A stretch of DNA of 64,000 nt from Paenirhodobacter ferrireducens. Lineage in GTDB: Bacteria > Pseudomonadota > Alphaproteobacteria > Rhodobacterales > Rhodobacteraceae. Within the stretch, counting starts at the first letter, position 1. Every line of letters starts with the position of its first letter. The notes beneath the pieces were generated by a model, which worked only from the letters and a program-made list of their open reading frames with translations, made no database searches and was not told the origin of the DNA. Below, one piece after another: positions 36,120 to 44,184 of this stretch. A program made the translations under genes and the position numbers. The stretch lies in assembly GCF_004022265.1 (NCBI RefSeq), contig NZ_SAVB01000001.1, positions 186,001 to 250,000 on the forward strand, read 5' to 3'.

Positions 36120-36148
36120 GCGCATAAATGCGCCATAACGCATATGCG
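36120..36148. promoter_or_regulatory. two GCGCAT-type dyads upstream of the second arsR
   Basis: GCGCAT-AA-ATGCGC (36120-36133) and the perfect CGCATATGCG (36139-36148) share the same half-site and end 12 bp before the arsR start. Two tandem related dyads next to an ArsR gene are good operator candidates. The sequence differs completely from the dyad of the other ArsR, in line with two separate regulators. Confidence 0.5.
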
Positions 36149-36159
36149 CGAGTCCGGAA

Positions 36160-36447
36160 ATGCCACTGACCATTCTCACCGCCCTTGCCGAACCCACCCG
36201 CCTTGCCGCGATCCGGCTGCTGGCGGACGGGGGCGAACATTGCGTGTGCGAGCTGATGGCGCGGCTCGATGCCACGCAAAGCCGGATGTCGCGGCACATG
36301 CAGACCCTGAAACAGGCGGGCCTCGTCACCGATCGGCGCGATGCGCAATGGGTGCGCTACCGGCTGAACCCGGAGATGCCGGCCGAGATCCGCGTCCTCC
36401 TTGACGCGGTTCTGGCGGCCGAGGCCGCAGAAAGGAGCGCCGCATGA
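36160..36447 (+). CDS. arsR: ArsR-family regulator with CxC metal site
   Basis: A 95-residue stand-alone ArsR. HTH region: GGEHCVCELMARLDATQSRM then SRHMQTLKQAGLVTDRR and QWVRYRLNPE. The CVC pair in the first recognition-helix region is the classical As(III)/Sb(III) sensor site. It diverges from the fusion gene and overlaps the permease gene by 4 bp (ATGA), so it heads its own operon. Confidence 0.92.
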   Translation: MPLTILTALAEPTRLAAIRLLADGGEHCVCELMARLDATQSRMSRHMQTLKQAGLVTDRRDAQWVRYRLNPEMPAEIRVLLDAVLAAEAAERSAA

Positions 36448-37502
36448 GCGCCGAAGTCGAAGCCCCCCGCCCGTCGCATCCCGCGCCCTGGCCGCATCTG
36501 GCGGTGCTCGCGGCGGTGGCCGCCTGGTTCTGGCTTTACGGCCGGCTGCCGGCGATTTCCGAGGCGCTGACCGCACTGATCCCGGTCGAACGGCACAGCC
36601 ACACCGGCGAGGCGCTTGCCTTCTTCTTCTACGACGTGCCGAAGGTGCTGATGCTGCTCGCGCTCATCGTCTTCGCGATGGGAGTGGTGCGCAGCTTCTT
36701 CAGCCCCGAGCGCACGCGCGCGCTTCTGGCCGGGCGGCGCGAGGGGGTGGGCAATGTGCTGGCCGCGCTTCTGGGCGTGGTGACGCCGTTCTGCTCCTGC
36801 TCGGCGGTGCCGCTCTTCATCGGGCTCGTCTCGGCCGGGGTGCCGCTCGGCGTGACCTTCTCCTTCCTGATCGCCGCGCCGATGGTGAACGAGGTGGCGC
36901 TGGTGATGCTGTTCGGCCTGGTCGGGCCGGTGGTGGCGCTGACCTATTTCAGCTTCGGCCTCGCCGTCGCGATCCTCGCCGGCTGGGTGATCGGACGGCT
37001 GCATCTCGAGGGCTGGCTGCAGGACTGGGTGCGCGACATCGCGACCGGCGCCTCCGCCCCCGAGGAGGCGGGCGGCGCGCCGCTGAGCATGGTCGAGCGC
37101 TATCGCCTCGGCGTTGAGGCCCTGCGCGAGATCATGGGGCGGGTCTGGCTCTGGATCCTGCTCGGCATCGCGATGGGCGCGCTGATCCACGGCTATGTGC
37201 CCGAGGATCTGATGGTGCGGATCATGGGCGCCGATGCTTGGTGGAGCGTGCCGGCGGCGGTGGTGCTGGGCATCCCGATGTACACCAATGCGGCCGGCGT
37301 GATCCCGATCGTCGAGGCGCTTCTGGGCAAGGGCGCGGCGCTCGGCACGGTGCTTGCCTTCATGATGAGCGTGATCGCGCTGAGCCTGCCCGAGATGATC
37401 ATCCTGCGTCAGGTCCTGACGCTGCGGCTGATCGCCGTCTTCATCGGCGTCGTCGGCAGCGGCATCCTGGCTGTGGGGTTCCTGTTCAACCTTCTGTTCT
37501 GA
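36444..37502 (+). CDS. ArsP-like permease (PF03773 type)
   Basis: A 352-residue membrane protein with eight or more helices. The signature VVTPFCSCSAVPLFIGLVSA (about residue 113) with VTFSFLIAAPMVNEVAL, and the second half GIPMYTNAAGVIPIVEAL, identify the ArsP/DUF318 permease family; some members export trivalent organoarsenicals. The CSC motif may bind the metalloid. Coupled to arsR by ATGA overlap and followed 13 bp later by a CxxC protein. True substrate is inferred from context. Confidence 0.85.
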   Translation: MSAEVEAPRPSHPAPWPHLAVLAAVAAWFWLYGRLPAISEALTALIPVERHSHTGEALAFFFYDVPKVLMLLALIVFAMGVVRSFFSPERTRALLAGRREGVGNVLAALLGVVTPFCSCSAVPLFIGLVSAGVPLGVTFSFLIAAPMVNEVALVMLFGLVGPVVALTYFSFGLAVAILAGWVIGRLHLEGWLQDWVRDIATGASAPEEAGGAPLSMVERYRLGVEALREIMGRVWLWILLGIAMGALIHGYVPEDLMVRIMGADAWWSVPAAVVLGIPMYTNAAGVIPIVEALLGKGAALGTVLAFMMSVIALSLPEMIILRQVLTLRLIAVFIGVVGSGILAVGFLFNLLF

Positions 37503-37515
37503 AAAGGGGTTTTCG

Positions 37516-37746
37516 ATGGAGATCAAGGTTCTTGGCACCGGCTGCGCGAAATGCCGCGCGACCGTCGAGCTGATCGAGCGCGTGGCGCGCGAGGCGGGGC
37601 GCGAGGTCTCGGTCGTCAAGATCGAGGATCTGCGCCGCATCGCGGGCTATGGGGTGATGTCCACCCCCGCCGTGGTGGTGGGCGAGAAGGTGGTCCACAA
37701 GGGCTCGGTGCCCGCGCCGGACGAGGTTCTGGGCTGGCTGGCCTGA
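37516..37746 (+). CDS. thioredoxin-fold redox-active disulfide protein
   Basis: A 76-residue protein of the small thioredoxin-like family: MEIKVLGTGCAKCRATVELI with a CAKC active site and the cis-Pro loop YGVMSTPAVVVGEKVVHKG. Such proteins often follow permeases of the ArsP/DUF318 type. It might keep the permease cysteines reduced or pass metalloid. AAGGGG precedes the ATG. Confidence 0.88.
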   Translation: MEIKVLGTGCAKCRATVELIERVAREAGREVSVVKIEDLRRIAGYGVMSTPAVVVGEKVVHKGSVPAPDEVLGWLA

Positions 37747-37756
37747 GGAGGGGATG

Positions 37757-38164
37757 ATGAGCGACACCATGGTGAAGGATCTGCCCGAGGTGCGCGTGGC
37801 CTGTCCGACCACGAGCCACAGGATGCTCGGCGAGGGCGCGCTGCTGATTGACCTGCGCGTGCCCGAGGCGGTGGCGAAACTCGGCTTCGGCGGCTGTGAT
37901 CTGCGCGCCATCCCCTTTGCCGAGGTCGAAGATCGCTGGACCGAGATCCCGCGCGACCGGGCGCTGATCCTGGTCGACGACAGCGGCACGCAGGCGCGCA
38001 AGGCCGCCTATTTCCTGATGTTTCAGGGATTCGAGGCCGTTGCGGTGATGGAGCCGGGGCTCGAGCGCTGGATCGCGCGCGGCTTCCCGGTGACCGGCGA
38101 TCCGGCGGCGCTGGCCGAGGCGAGCGCGGCAAGCTGTTCCGGGGCGGGGGGCTGCTGCGGCTGA
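37757..38164 (+). CDS. rhodanese-like protein lacking the catalytic cysteine, with Cys-rich tail
   Basis: A 135-residue protein. LLIDLRVPEAVAKLGFGG, IPFAEVEDRWTEIPRDRAL and AAYFLMFQGFEAVAVMEPGL with WIARGFPV follow the rhodanese fold. At the active-site loop, where rhodaneses have CxxGxR, it reads LVDDSGTQARKA, so the Cys is Asp. The C-terminus is CSGAGGCCG, three cysteines that could bind a soft metal or persulfide. ATG 37757 is 6 bp after AGGAGG; another ATG is three bases earlier. Last gene of the arsenic operon, before a terminator. Confidence 0.8.
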   Translation: MSDTMVKDLPEVRVACPTTSHRMLGEGALLIDLRVPEAVAKLGFGGCDLRAIPFAEVEDRWTEIPRDRALILVDDSGTQARKAAYFLMFQGFEAVAVMEPGLERWIARGFPVTGDPAALAEASAASCSGAGGCCG

Positions 38165-38171
38165 GCGCGGC

Positions 38172-38196
38172 AGGGGGGCGCTGCCCCCCTCTTTTC
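38172..38196 (+). terminator. intrinsic terminator of the arsR-permease operon
   Basis: AGGGGGGC pairs with GCCCCCCT around GCT, then CTTTTC; it begins 8 bp past the rhodanese-like stop. The same kind of G/C-tract hairpin flanks the dispersed repeats. Confidence 0.65.
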
Positions 38197-38233
38197 GCGC
38201 TCGACGCCCACGGATCGCTTTCCGGGGCGGGGC

Positions 38234-39730
38234 TCAGTAGCCCTCGCCGCCCTCGCCCTGCCATTGCCGCGCAAGGTCCGAGAACCGGGTGAACCGGCTC
38301 TCGAAGGCGACCTCGACGGTGCCGATCGGACCATGGCGCTGCTTGCCGAGAATGACTTCGGCCTTGCCGTGCACGCGCTCGGCCTTCTGCAGCCATTCGG
38401 CGAATTTCGGGTCGTCTTCCGGCGGCTTCATGCGTTCGTGGTAATATTCGTCGCGATAGACGAACATCACCACGTCGGCGTCCTGTTCGATCGAGCCGGA
38501 TTCGCGAAGGTCGCTCAGCTGCGGGCGCTTGTCCTCGCGGCTTTCGACGGTTCGGCTGAGCTGCGACAGCGCGACCACCGGGATGTTCAGCTCCTTCGCG
38601 ATCGCCTTCAGGCCCATCGAGATCTCGCCGATTTCCTGCACGCGGTTGTCGGTGCGGCCGGTGCCGCGCAGCAGTTGCAGGTAGTCGACGAAGACCACGT
38701 CGAGCCCGTGCGTGCGCTTCAGTCGCCGGCAGCGCGCCGCGACCTGGCTGATCGGCAGGGCAGGCGTGTCGTCGATGTAGAGCGGGCAGGTCTCGAGTGC
38801 CTTCGCCGCCTCGACGAAGCGGCGGAACTCGCCCTCGGTCATGTCGCCGCGGCGGATCTGTTCCGAGGGCACTTCCGAGGCTTCCGAGAGCACGCGCGCG
38901 GCAAGCTGCTCGGCCGACATTTCGAGCGAGAAGAAGCCCACCACGCCGCCCTCGACCGCGCCCTCGGTGCCGTCGTGGCGCTGGCCGCGCTTGTAGGCCT
39001 TGGCGATGTTGAAGGCGATGTTGGTGGCGAGCGAGGTCTTGCCCATCGAGGGACGGCCGGCGAGGATCAGAAGGTCGGAGGGGTGCAGCCCGCCGAGCTT
39101 CTTGTCGAGATCGGTCAGCCCGGTCGAGACGCCGGCGAGGCCGCCGTCGCGCTGATAGGCGGCGTTCGCCGATTGCACGGCCTCGGTCACCGCCTTGAGG
39201 AAGCTGACGAAGCCCTTCTCTGCGGTGCCGGTCTCGGCCAGCTTGTAGAGCGCGCCTTCGGTCTTCACGATCAGCTCGTCGGGCTCGATGCCGATGTCGA
39301 CCTTCGAGGCCGAGGCGCTGAGATCCTTGCCAAGGCGGATCAGCTCGCGGCGCAGCGCGAGGTCATGGATCATCTGCGCATAATCGCGCGCGGCATAGGA
39401 GGAGATCGCCGCGCCCGCGAGCCGGGCGAGATAGGTCGCACCGCCAAGCGCCTGCAACCCCTGATCGTCCTCGAGATAGGCCTTGATCGTCACCGGCGAG
39501 GCGAGCGCGTTCTTCTGGATCCGCGCGATCGCGGTCTCGTAGATCGTGCGGTGCACCGGCTCGAAGAAATGCTCGGGCTTCACCACCGAGGCGATGCGGT
39601 CGAAGATGTCGTTGTTGGTCAGGATCGCGCCGAGCAGCTGCTGCTCGGCCTCGATGTTGTGCGGCAGCGCCTCTTCCGGCACCTCGGCGGGGGCGGCGGT
39701 GTCGTTGCGGATCGCGGTGGTCTCGTTCAT
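38234..39730 (-). CDS. dnaB: replicative DNA helicase DnaB
   Basis: A 498-residue hexameric helicase. N-terminal domain: LPHNIEAEQQLLGAILTNND. RecA-like domain: Walker A LAGRPSMGKTSLATNIAFN, FFSLEMSAEQLAARVLSE, Walker B VDVVF-type DVVFVDYLQLLRG and the C-terminal SRTVESREDKRPQLSDLRES with GSIEQDADVVMFVYRDEYY. No intein is present. ATG 39730 follows GAGGCAGAG; the upstream in-frame stretch is not family sequence. In related genomes dnaB is usually followed directly by alr; here the arsenic island lies between. Confidence 0.97.
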   Translation of the reverse strand: MNETTAIRNDTAAPAEVPEEALPHNIEAEQQLLGAILTNNDIFDRIASVVKPEHFFEPVHRTIYETAIARIQKNALASPVTIKAYLEDDQGLQALGGATYLARLAGAAISSYAARDYAQMIHDLALRRELIRLGKDLSASASKVDIGIEPDELIVKTEGALYKLAETGTAEKGFVSFLKAVTEAVQSANAAYQRDGGLAGVSTGLTDLDKKLGGLHPSDLLILAGRPSMGKTSLATNIAFNIAKAYKRGQRHDGTEGAVEGGVVGFFSLEMSAEQLAARVLSEASEVPSEQIRRGDMTEGEFRRFVEAAKALETCPLYIDDTPALPISQVAARCRRLKRTHGLDVVFVDYLQLLRGTGRTDNRVQEIGEISMGLKAIAKELNIPVVALSQLSRTVESREDKRPQLSDLRESGSIEQDADVVMFVYRDEYYHERMKPPEDDPKFAEWLQKAERVHGKAEVILGKQRHGPIGTVEVAFESRFTRFSDLARQWQGEGGEGY

Positions 39731-39951
39731 CTCTGCCTCATGGCCCGGAGCCCGTCGCATAGCCGATCGGGGGCGGGCCGCGCCATCTGGAAATCTCTGT
39801 GGATAACCGGCCGCGGGAACGGCCACTTGCGGCGTTTGTTGTGGATCTTGCTGCGCAGCCTACCACGGATGGTGGAATCGCGCGAGGGGGAAGCGAGTCG
39901 GGGGCAGACTGTCCACAGCCTGCCCCCGAAACTGTCCACAGGTTTTTCGCC

Positions 39952-40632
39952 TCAGCCCTTCTGGCGGGCGTCCTGCCAGGCGCGCGGCGCCTTCAGAAAG
40001 GCCTCGACCTCGTCGAGGGTCTTCGCATCGAAGGCGCCCTGGGCGCGGGCCTCGGCCAGCACATCCCACCAGGTGCACAGGTAGTGCAGCGCCACGCCGT
40101 GATCGGCGAGCTTGCCGACCGTCTCGGGGAAGATGCCGTAGTAGAAGATCACCGCGGTGTGGGCGCAGGTCGCGCCGGTGTCGCGGATCGCATCGACGAA
40201 GCTCAGCTTCGAGCCGCCGTCGGTGGTCAGATCCTCGACCAGAAGGACGCGCTGGCCCTCGCTCATCGCGCCCTCGATGCGGGCGTTGCGGCCATAGCCC
40301 TTGGGCTTCTTGCGCACATAGGTCATCGGCAGCGCGAGCCGCTCGGCCACCATCGCGGCGAAGGGGATGCCCGCGGTCTCGCCGCCGGCGATGTTGTCGA
40401 AGGCCTCGAAGCCCGCGTTGCGCAGCACGGTGACCGACAGGAAGTCCATCAGCGTCGAGCGGATGCGCGGGAAGGAGATCAGCTTGCGGCAGTCGATATA
40501 GGTCGGGCTGGGCAGGCCGGAGGCGAGGGTGAAGGGCTCCTCGGCATTGAAATGCACGGCCTTGATCTCGAGCAGCATCCGCGCGGTGAGGCGGGCGATT
40601 TCGTCTTGGGTCGGGTAGGAGGAGGGGATCAT
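39952..40632 (-). CDS. pyrE: orotate phosphoribosyltransferase
   Basis: A 226-residue enzyme of UMP synthesis. The PRPP-binding loop is [20 protein letters not shown]; other blocks are [20 protein letters not shown] and [23 protein letters not shown] 40632 follows AAGGAT at good distance. It follows pyrC on the same strand with an 85-bp gap holding a GC-rich hairpin. Confidence 0.95.
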   Translation of the reverse strand: MIPSSYPTQDEIARLTARMLLEIKAVHFNAEEPFTLASGLPSPTYIDCRKLISFPRIRSTLMDFLSVTVLRNAGFEAFDNIAGGETAGIPFAAMVAERLALPMTYVRKKPKGYGRNARIEGAMSEGQRVLLVEDLTTDGGSKLSFVDAIRDTGATCAHTAVIFYYGIFPETVGKLADHGVALHYLCTWWDVLAEARAQGAFDAKTLDEVEAFLKAPRAWQDARQKG

Positions 40633-40667
40633 GTCGCTAATCCTTCTGAAGGGGCATCCGGGGCTGC

Positions 40668-40700
40668 CCCCCGTCGGGCGCCGCCGGCGCTCCTTGGGGG
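40668..40700. other. nested hairpin between pyrC and pyrE
   Basis: Outer CCCCC/GGGGG (40668-40672 and 40696-40700) encloses GCGCC/GGCGC (40678-40682 and 40686-40690). It may terminate or attenuate pyrC transcription before pyrE, but lacks a T-run on either strand. Confidence 0.4.
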
Positions 40701-40717
40701 ACGGTTCCAGGGAAAGG

Positions 40718-41758
40718 TCAGGGTTTCACATGCCAGTAGACCGGGAAACCCGGGTCGAAGACGGTGACGGGGCCGGCGCCGCCGAAGATCTTCGCGGGCC
40801 ATTGCGCCGCGGTGTCGGTCTTTTCCAGCGTCAGCATCTCGTCGTTCACCGGCAGCCGGTAGAAGGCCGGGCCGTTGCGCGCGGCGAAGGCCTCGAGGTT
40901 GGCAAGCCGGCCCTCGGCCTCGAAGACATGCGCGAGCAGCGGCATCGTGTTTGTCGCGGTGAAGCAGCCGGCGCAGCCGCAGGGGCTTTCCTTGGCCGGG
41001 TCGGCGTGCGGCGCGGAATCGGTGCCGAGGAAGAAGCGCGCCTCGCCCGAGGTCGCGGCTTCGACCAGGGCGAGGCGATGGCTCTCGCGCTTGGCGACCG
41101 GCAGGCAATAGTAATGCGGCTTGATCCCGCCCACCAGGATGTGGTTGCGGTTGATGATCAGGTGATGCGTGGTGATCGTCGCGCCGAGGTCGTCGCTCTG
41201 GCTGCGCACATAGTCCACACCATCCTTCGTGGTGATGTGCTCCATCACCACGCGCAGCCCCGGGGTGGCGCGGCGCACCGGGTCGAGCACGCGGTCGATG
41301 AACACCGCCTCGCGGTCGAAGATGTCGACGGCCGGGTCGGTGACCTCGCCATGCACGCACAGCGGCAGGCCGATCTCGGCCATCTTTTCGAGCACGCCGC
41401 GCACCTTGTCGAAGTCGCGCACGCCCGAGGCCGAGTTGGTGGTCGCCCCGGCCGGATAGAGCTTGACTGCGGTGACGATGCCCGCGGCCGCGGCGGCGGC
41501 GACATCGGCGGGGTCGGTCTCTTCGGTCAGGTAGAGCGTCATCAGCGGGGTGAAGCGCATGCCCGCGGGCAGGGCCGCAAGGATGCGCTCGCGATAGGCC
41601 GCGGCCTGCGCGCCGGTCACCACCGGCGGCACCAGGTTCGGCATGATGATCGCGCGGGCGAAATGGCGCGCGCTCTCGGGCAGAACGGCCTCCAGCATCG
41701 CGCCGTCGCGCAGGTGCAGGTGCCAGTCGTCGGGGCGGGGGAGCGTGATCTGGGTCAT
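40718..41758 (-). CDS. pyrC: dihydroorotase, class II
   Basis: A 346-residue zinc amidohydrolase of pyrimidine synthesis. The N-terminal metal-binding motif is [15 protein letters not shown]; the carboxylated lysine is in [25 protein letters not shown] and [17 protein letters not shown] carry further metal ligands; [16 protein letters not shown] has the catalytic Asp. Start ATG 41758 fits the family start. Heads the pyrC-pyrE pair. Confidence 0.96.
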   Translation of the reverse strand: MTQITLPRPDDWHLHLRDGAMLEAVLPESARHFARAIIMPNLVPPVVTGAQAAAYRERILAALPAGMRFTPLMTLYLTEETDPADVAAAAAAGIVTAVKLYPAGATTNSASGVRDFDKVRGVLEKMAEIGLPLCVHGEVTDPAVDIFDREAVFIDRVLDPVRRATPGLRVVMEHITTKDGVDYVRSQSDDLGATITTHHLIINRNHILVGGIKPHYYCLPVAKRESHRLALVEAATSGEARFFLGTDSAPHADPAKESPCGCAGCFTATNTMPLLAHVFEAEGRLANLEAFAARNGPAFYRLPVNDEMLTLEKTDTAAQWPAKIFGGAGPVTVFDPGFPVYWHVKP

Positions 41759-41902
41759 GGCTTTCCGACTACACCGGGTGCGGGTCCGAATCCAGTGGCA
41801 GCTTCGCGCCGATGTGACGCGGCGGGGGCCGGGAGGGGGATTGCCGCGGCGCGCGCGCCGGTGCAGCATGGCGCCGCCTTCAGGCCAACGAGGAGCGCAG
41901 TA

Positions 41903-42208
41903 ATGAAGACCCTTTCCGCCCTTGCCGGTGCCCTGCTGGTGCTGGCCGCCTGCAACGATCCCGGTTTCCGCGGCGTCACGGGCGTGCGCACCGCCGAGGC
42001 AAGCGAGGTGGGAAGCTGCCGGTTCGTTTCGACGATCACCATGAAGCCCGGGGTCTATGGCCCGGTGCTGGGCGATCAGGGGATCAAATACGCCCGCAAC
42101 AAGGTGCTCGACAGCGCCCGCGAAAGCGGCGCGAACACCGTCGTCTTCGACCGGGTCGAGCCCGGCGCGGCGGTCTATCTGGTCAGCGCGCGGGCATTTT
42201 CCTGCTGA
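41903..42208 (+). CDS. small lipoprotein, DUF4156-like
   Basis: A 101-residue protein with a lipoprotein signal ([17 protein letters not shown], lipobox LAAC). The mature part has [20 protein letters not shown] and [20 protein letters not shown], ending ARAFSC. The 'A...C.f...', 'n.l...A...GaN.v' spacing resembles DUF4156 lipoproteins; that link is tentative. It diverges from pyrC. Confidence 0.72.
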   Translation: MKTLSALAGALLVLAACNDPGFRGVTGVRTAEASEVGSCRFVSTITMKPGVYGPVLGDQGIKYARNKVLDSARESGANTVVFDRVEPGAAVYLVSARAFSC

Positions 42209-42339
42209 GACCGGGCCCGGCGGGCCTGCGCATGGCTTGCCATCCAGCCATGCGCGCTGCGCAATAGTTATGGCAGCGATTCTGACGTATCCTTGATGTC
42301 ATGGGAGGAACAGACTGACCCGAGATCAGGAGGTTTCCA

Positions 42340-42561
42340 ATGGCATACGTCTTCACGGCAAGTCCGCGCGGCGTCCGCGCGTCCAAGGCCCACCCCCTGC
42401 TGGCGTCGCTTGCGGCGGCGCTTGCCTCCCACACCGAACGACAGGCGCGTCTGGCCGAGATCGACGCGCTTGCCGCACTGGGCGATGACGAGCTTCGGCG
42501 CCGGGGGCTGACCCGGTCGGGGCTTGCCTCGCATGTGCTGAGTGACCGGTTCTGCTACTGA
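42340..42561 (+). CDS. DUF1127 small protein
   Basis: A 73-residue protein with the DUF1127 helical motif TERQARLAEIDALAALGDDE followed by LRRRGLTRSGLASHVLSDRF. The ribosome site AGGAGG precedes ATG 42340. Small DUF1127 proteins in related bacteria are often stress-induced and can bind RNA. The 131-bp gap before it shows no clear promoter to me. Confidence 0.82.
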   Translation: MAYVFTASPRGVRASKAHPLLASLAAALASHTERQARLAEIDALAALGDDELRRRGLTRSGLASHVLSDRFCY

Positions 42562-42701
42562 CCTCGGGCGGGCGCCTGGCCGGGGCGCGCATCTTGCCGC
42601 AGCTTCGGTCGTTCTCCCCAGGCCCCCTTGCGCATCGGCGCCGCGCGGCGGATAGTCGCCGGGGCCGGCCGGACGCGCCGGGCGACGCAGGAGGGGACCG
42701 G

Positions 42702-43046
42702 ATGCCTGAGACATCGACGATGCAGACGCTGACCGAGGTGCGGGGCGATCTGGTGCTTGCTGCGCTCTGCGTGGGCCAGTTCCGTGCGCCGTGCCAGATC
42801 GACAGCGACCGGCTGCTGGTGCAGGCGGACGAGGCACTGGGGCAGGCGCTGCACGCGCTCGGCCTCGAATTGCGGATGACCTCCGAGCCGTTCACCCCCG
42901 CGCCGCTTTTCGCGCCGGAGCAGACGATCCTCGGCCAGGTCGCGCATGGCAGCGTGGCGCGGCGCGCCTCGGTGCATGTGCACGGTTCGCATGACCACGA
43001 CGCCGATGCCCCCGAAGAGCCCGCGGGCCGCGGCTCGAACGCCTGA
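42702..43046 (+). CDS. hypothetical protein with His/Asp-rich tail
   Basis: A 114-residue protein I do not recognise. GGAGGGG lies 7 bp before the ATG, and codon use has the GC3 bias of real genes here. Residues 5-75 look like a compact alpha/beta domain (LVLAALCVGQFRAPCQIDSD, EALGQALHALGLELRMTSEP); the tail HVHGSHDHDADAPEEPAG could bind a metal. Antisense frames exist but lack start signals. Confidence 0.6.
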   Translation: MPETSTMQTLTEVRGDLVLAALCVGQFRAPCQIDSDRLLVQADEALGQALHALGLELRMTSEPFTPAPLFAPEQTILGQVAHGSVARRASVHVHGSHDHDADAPEEPAGRGSNA

Positions 43047-43079
43047 GGCCACGCCCGCCCGATCTCCCGCGTCGCGGGC

Positions 43080-44051
43080 TCAGATCTCGCGGGGCAGGGG
43101 CAGCGGTCCGGGCAGGGGCGTGCCCTTTGCAGCAAGCGTCTCCTCAAGCGGGCCGAGACGCGCGCGGAAACGTGGCGCGTTCATTCGCCGCAGCGCGTTG
43201 CGGCACAGCATTGCCGCCAGATAGGTCCGCCCGGCGCCCTCGAGATGGGCAAGCCGGTGGCGCAAGTAGCGCCCCGAGGTGCGCCGTGTGCGGTAGAGCC
43301 GCCAGAATGACATCGCGTCGAAGCTGCCGGCACAGGCCTGGGTCAGCATCGTTTCCAGCACGTCGAGATCGGTCAGCATGCGCTCGACCGTCGAGCCGGC
43401 GCCGAAGCAGGCGAGCAGCTCGACCCAGGGCCGCGCCATCAGCGCCGCATGCATCGCGTCGAGCGTCACCGCCGGATCGAACAGCACATAGGCCCGGCCT
43501 ACGCCCTCGAGCATGTCGGGGGCAAAGCCGTAACGATCGGTGAAGCACAGCCGCCGCATCTCGGTGAACCGGTCGTCCCAGCCGGTCAGCCGCGGCTCGA
43601 GCGTGGCCTGCGGCTGGATCGCGATCACCGTGGCGCCGGGGGCGACCACCGAGAAGGCCGCGGCGGCATAACCGCAGGGCCCGACACCGTAGAAGACGAC
43701 GCGGTCGAAATCCTCGAAGAAACCGTCATCGACCAGCCGGTCGAAGAAGGCATAGACCGCCGGGTCGCGAAACCAGGTGTCGCGGTCCGAGATCAGCGTG
43801 AGGCTCGAATGATCGGCGGTCTCGGCCACGGCATAGCCAAGCGGCATCTGCCCCTCGCCGCGGCTGCGGATCGCGCCACGGCTCTCGAAACTGACCAGCA
43901 GCACCGGCCCGCGATCGGCGAAAAGCGCACCATGGGCCGGGCCGAGCGGCTCGTAATAGCCCTCTTCCTCGCCCAGTTCCGCGATCTGCCGCTTCCATTC
44001 GCTGTCGCTCATTTCCCGCATCGGTTTTCGGGGTTCCAGAATGCTGTCCAT
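43080..44051 (-). CDS. alpha/beta-hydrolase-like protein without nucleophile serine (glycan cluster)
   Basis: A 323-residue protein. The middle (about residues 105-190) closely matches the protein at 49606-50979: DRVVFYGVGPCGYAAAAFS here versus DRVVFYGASMGGYAACAFS there. The nucleophile-elbow Ser is Gly124 here, so hydrolase activity is unlikely. The N-terminal 50 residues are charged; the C-terminal 70 are Arg-rich. Related proteins are often mis-annotated as PAPS reductases; no such motif is seen. It ends the minus-strand arm of the glycosyltransferase cluster. Function unknown. Confidence 0.72.
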   Translation of the reverse strand: MDSILEPRKPMREMSDSEWKRQIAELGEEEGYYEPLGPAHGALFADRGPVLLVSFESRGAIRSRGEGQMPLGYAVAETADHSSLTLISDRDTWFRDPAVYAFFDRLVDDGFFEDFDRVVFYGVGPCGYAAAAFSVVAPGATVIAIQPQATLEPRLTGWDDRFTEMRRLCFTDRYGFAPDMLEGVGRAYVLFDPAVTLDAMHAALMARPWVELLACFGAGSTVERMLTDLDVLETMLTQACAGSFDAMSFWRLYRTRRTSGRYLRHRLAHLEGAGRTYLAAMLCRNALRRMNAPRFRARLGPLEETLAAKGTPLPGPLPLPREI

Positions 44052-44184
44052 GACCTCCTCCGTTGTCCTCGGAAAGGTGCGCTTCGAAATATTAACCTAG
44101 CATTGCCGAATTCAGGCGAAAATCAGAGAAATTAAGGAATTTCAATGAACTGTCCGCCATTTCGCGGAAATGATCCGAATCCGG

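Noticed and set aside
40631-41902. Plus-strand frame antisense to pyrC joined to the small lipoprotein gene
   Set aside because: pyrC is unambiguous, and the lipoprotein has its own start with a signal peptide at 41903.
42209-42339. Possible heat-shock-type promoter before the DUF1127 gene
   Set aside because: A CTTG-like element is present, but no -10 at a proper distance could be supported.
42562-42701. Possible processed sRNAs after the DUF1127 gene, as known in some relatives
   Set aside because: No tandem hairpins with the expected C-rich motif and no terminator are seen here.
43080-44051. Annotation as phosphoadenosine phosphosulfate reductase
   Set aside because: No PAPS-reductase motifs; it matches the alpha/beta-hydrolase-like paralogue in the same cluster instead.
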